Assembly (NCBI RefSeq): GCF_009766005.1 | Contig: NZ_LMUK01000046.1 | Coordinates: 563,967-627,966 of the forward strand | Reading direction: 5' to 3' | Source: Bradyrhizobium sp. S69 | GTDB taxonomy: Bacteria > Pseudomonadota > Alphaproteobacteria > Rhizobiales > Xanthobacteraceae | DNA length: 64,000 nt | Shown: one piece after another, positions 62,453 through 64,000 of the stretch | Layout of the letters: each line of letters starts with the position of its first letter | Position numbering within the stretch: position 1 is the stretch's first letter | Made by a program: the position numbers and the translations under genes | The notes under the pieces: generated by a model | What the model was told of the DNA's origin: nothing | Databases searched by the model: none | The model's input: the letters and a program-made list of their open reading frames with translations, nothing else

Positions 62453-64000
62453 TTACGGGGTGATGCGTTCGGGCGCATCGATCGACGGGCCGGGCGATGA
62501 GCCACGCCGTCGCACCCGCCTGCTCCAACTGCTCAGCCGATCGAGATAAAGATAGACGACGGGGGTGGTGTAGAGGGTCAGGATCTGGCTCAGCGCCAGT
62601 CCCCCGATGATGGTGATGCCGAGCGGCCGGCGAAATTCGCTGCCCTCGCCCATCCCGACGATCAGCGGCACCGCGCCGAGCAGCGACGCCATCGTGGTCA
62701 TCATGATCGGCCGGAAACGCAGCACGCAGGCTTCATAAATCGCGTCCGCAGGCGATAGATCTCGCGCCCGCTCGGCATCGACCGCGAAATCGATCATCAT
62801 GATGGCGTTCTTCTTGACGATGCCGATCAGGAGAATCACCCCGATCATCCCGATAATGTCGAACTGGGTGCGAAACAGCAGCAGCGCCAGAACCGCACCG
62901 ACGCCGGCCGAAGGCAAGGTGGACAGGATCGTCAGCGGATGGATGTAGCTCTCATAGAGCATGCCGAGCGAAATATAGATCGTCGCGAACGCGGCGATGA
63001 TCAGAAACGGCTCGCTGCTGATCGATTCCTGAAAAATCTTGGCGGCGCCCTGGAACGAGCCTTTGATCGTTGCCGGAACCCCGATCCGGTTCATGCTGGT
63101 TTCGATCGCGGTAACCGCCGTCGAGAGCGAAACGCCGGGCGCCAGGTTGAACGAGATCGTGTTCGCGACCAGGCCATCCTGATGGTTGACGACCAGCGAT
63201 GTCCGGTCCCGTCCGAACTGGGCAACGGTTGCCAGCGGAATCATGGTCTCCTGATTGGTGCTGACCGCGGTCCCGGTCGACGATGACGTCTTGCCGGTGG
63301 CGCCGATCGAGTTGGTCGCTTGATTACGCACCGCGCTGGCCGCGACCGAATTGACCGACGCGGCCTGCGACGTCGACGTGACAGTGCCGGCCACCGCATT
63401 GGTGGTTTGCGAACCGCTGGCCGGTCCGCCCGACGTGCTGACATACACATCCTTCAGCGTCTGCGGGTCCTGCCAATATTCGGGCGCCACTTCCATGATC
63501 ACGTGGTACTGGTTGCGCGCGACATAGACGGTCGAGACCTGCCGTTGACCGAAGGCATCGTACAGCGTGTTGTCGATCTGGCTGACCGTGATTCCAAGAC
63601 GCGAGGCGGTATCGCGGTCGATCGCCACGTTGGCTTGCAGGCCCCTGTCCTGCTGATCGCTGCTGACGTCGGCAAGCGTCGTCACGGGCTGCAGCGCCGC
63701 TACGATCTTCGGCGTCCATTCATCGAGCTCCTGGAACGACGATCCCTGCAGCGTGTACTGATACTGCGCGTTGCTCGAACGCCCGCCGCCGCCGAGATCG
63801 CCCACCGCCTGCAGGAACAGCGTGGCGCCCGGCACCGCGGAGAGCTCGTTGCGAAGCTCGGCGATCACCTCATCGGCGGAAATCTTGCGCTCCTTGAGCG
63901 GCTTTAAGGAAACGAAGATCGTGCCCGAATTGGTCGAGGCTCCGCCGGGGCCGAGACCGCCGCCGGTGAAGCCGGCCGCGGTATCGACCGCCGGATTCCG
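62453..64000 (-). CDS. RND efflux permease (MdtC/HAE-1 type), N-terminus beyond right edge
   Basis: The reading frame is open from base 64000 to the stop at 62453 and covers the C-terminal half of the pump. The edge reads GTIFVSLKPLKERKISADEV, a porter-domain segment. ILLIGIVKKNAIMMIDFA, EACVLRFRPIMMTTMASLLG and PLGITIIGGLALSQ are hallmark membrane segments. Between KDVYV and MIPLATVAQFG there is a Ser/Thr/Ala/Asn-rich stretch of about 70 residues that most RND pumps lack. The frame was followed past the internal GTG at 63868 to the edge, so that GTG is not the real start. Confidence 0.92.
   Translation of the reverse strand, partial: RNPAVDTAAGFTGGGLGPGGASTNSGTIFVSLKPLKERKISADEVIAELRNELSAVPGATLFLQAVGDLGGGGRSSNAQYQYTLQGSSFQELDEWTPKIVAALQPVTTLADVSSDQQDRGLQANVAIDRDTASRLGITVSQIDNTLYDAFGQRQVSTVYVARNQYHVIMEVAPEYWQDPQTLKDVYVSTSGGPASGSQTTNAVAGTVTSTSQAASVNSVAASAVRNQATNSIGATGKTSSSTGTAVSTNQETMIPLATVAQFGRDRTSLVVNHQDGLVANTISFNLAPGVSLSTAVTAIETSMNRIGVPATIKGSFQGAAKIFQESISSEPFLIIAAFATIYISLGMLYESYIHPLTILSTLPSAGVGAVLALLLFRTQFDIIGMIGVILLIGIVKKNAIMMIDFAVDAERARDLSPADAIYEACVLRFRPIMMTTMASLLGAVPLIVGMGEGSEFRRPLGITIIGGLALSQILTLYTTPVVYLYLDRLSSWSRRVRRRGSSPGPSIDAPERITP

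Overview
The window is high-GC alphaproteobacterial chromosome, most likely Bradyrhizobium or a close relative in Nitrobacteraceae. I infer this from gene content, not from a marker gene: a red-type (form IC) RuBisCO operon in the order cbbF-P-T-A-L-S-X with a divergent cbbR, a rhizobial porin, a BA14K-type secreted protein, a HWE-family kinase and a dense acyl-CoA catabolic island. I saw no rRNA, tRNA, CRISPR array, insertion sequence or integrase.

Layout. (1) 1-9.7 kb: an RND efflux permease cut by the left edge, a truncated CadC/TolB-type regulator with a decayed TPR tail, an ECF sigma factor, a small conserved protein, a porin and two small genes. (2) 9.7-18.8 kb: the complete Calvin-cycle operon on the minus strand, with cbbR divergent. 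(3) 18.8-34.4 kb: acyl-CoA catabolism. It holds a BadH-like dehydrogenase, a TetR regulator, three acyl-CoA dehydrogenases, an enoyl-CoA-reductase-like SDR, a transglutaminase-like protein, two acyl-CoA synthetases, a crotonase and a biotin-dependent carboxylase pair. (4) 34.5-39.7 kb: a GH13 trehalose-synthase-like enzyme, a PAS/HWE sensor kinase, a small Asp/Arg/His-rich exported protein, a Crp/Fnr regulator and a zinc-ribbon protein. (5) 40.1-53.5 kb: a branched-chain-type ABC importer operon with an acyl-CoA synthetase inserted in it, a second carboxylase pair, another CoA ligase, a MaoC hydratase and a second TetR regulator. (6) 53.5-62.3 kb: a polyol uptake and catabolism operon with a SorC-type regulator, a D-ribulokinase-type FGGY kinase, an SDR and a PfkB kinase. 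(7) The right end is the C-terminal part of a second RND permease.

The strongest unexplained signal is a repeated inverted repeat, core CTAAC-N4-GTTAG. It occurs seven times, always in promoter gaps, between 21.7 and 50.7 kb. It sits in front of ten of the acyl-CoA and transport genes, mostly at divergent promoters. Two paralogous TetR genes, at 19.8 kb and 52.9 kb, bracket the set. I read this as one regulon for import, CoA activation, dehydrogenation, hydration and carboxylation of an unidentified carboxylic acid. Alicyclic or branched/isoprenoid acids are the best guesses, because of the BadH-like and cyclohexanecarboxyl-CoA-dehydrogenase-like members and the two carboxylases.

The ribitol-type operon would produce D-ribulose 5-phosphate, the substrate of the phosphoribulokinase in the Calvin operon, so the two carbohydrate systems meet at one metabolite. 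A second possible regulatory set is three TGAGC-N6-GCTCA-like palindromes around the Crp/Fnr gene.
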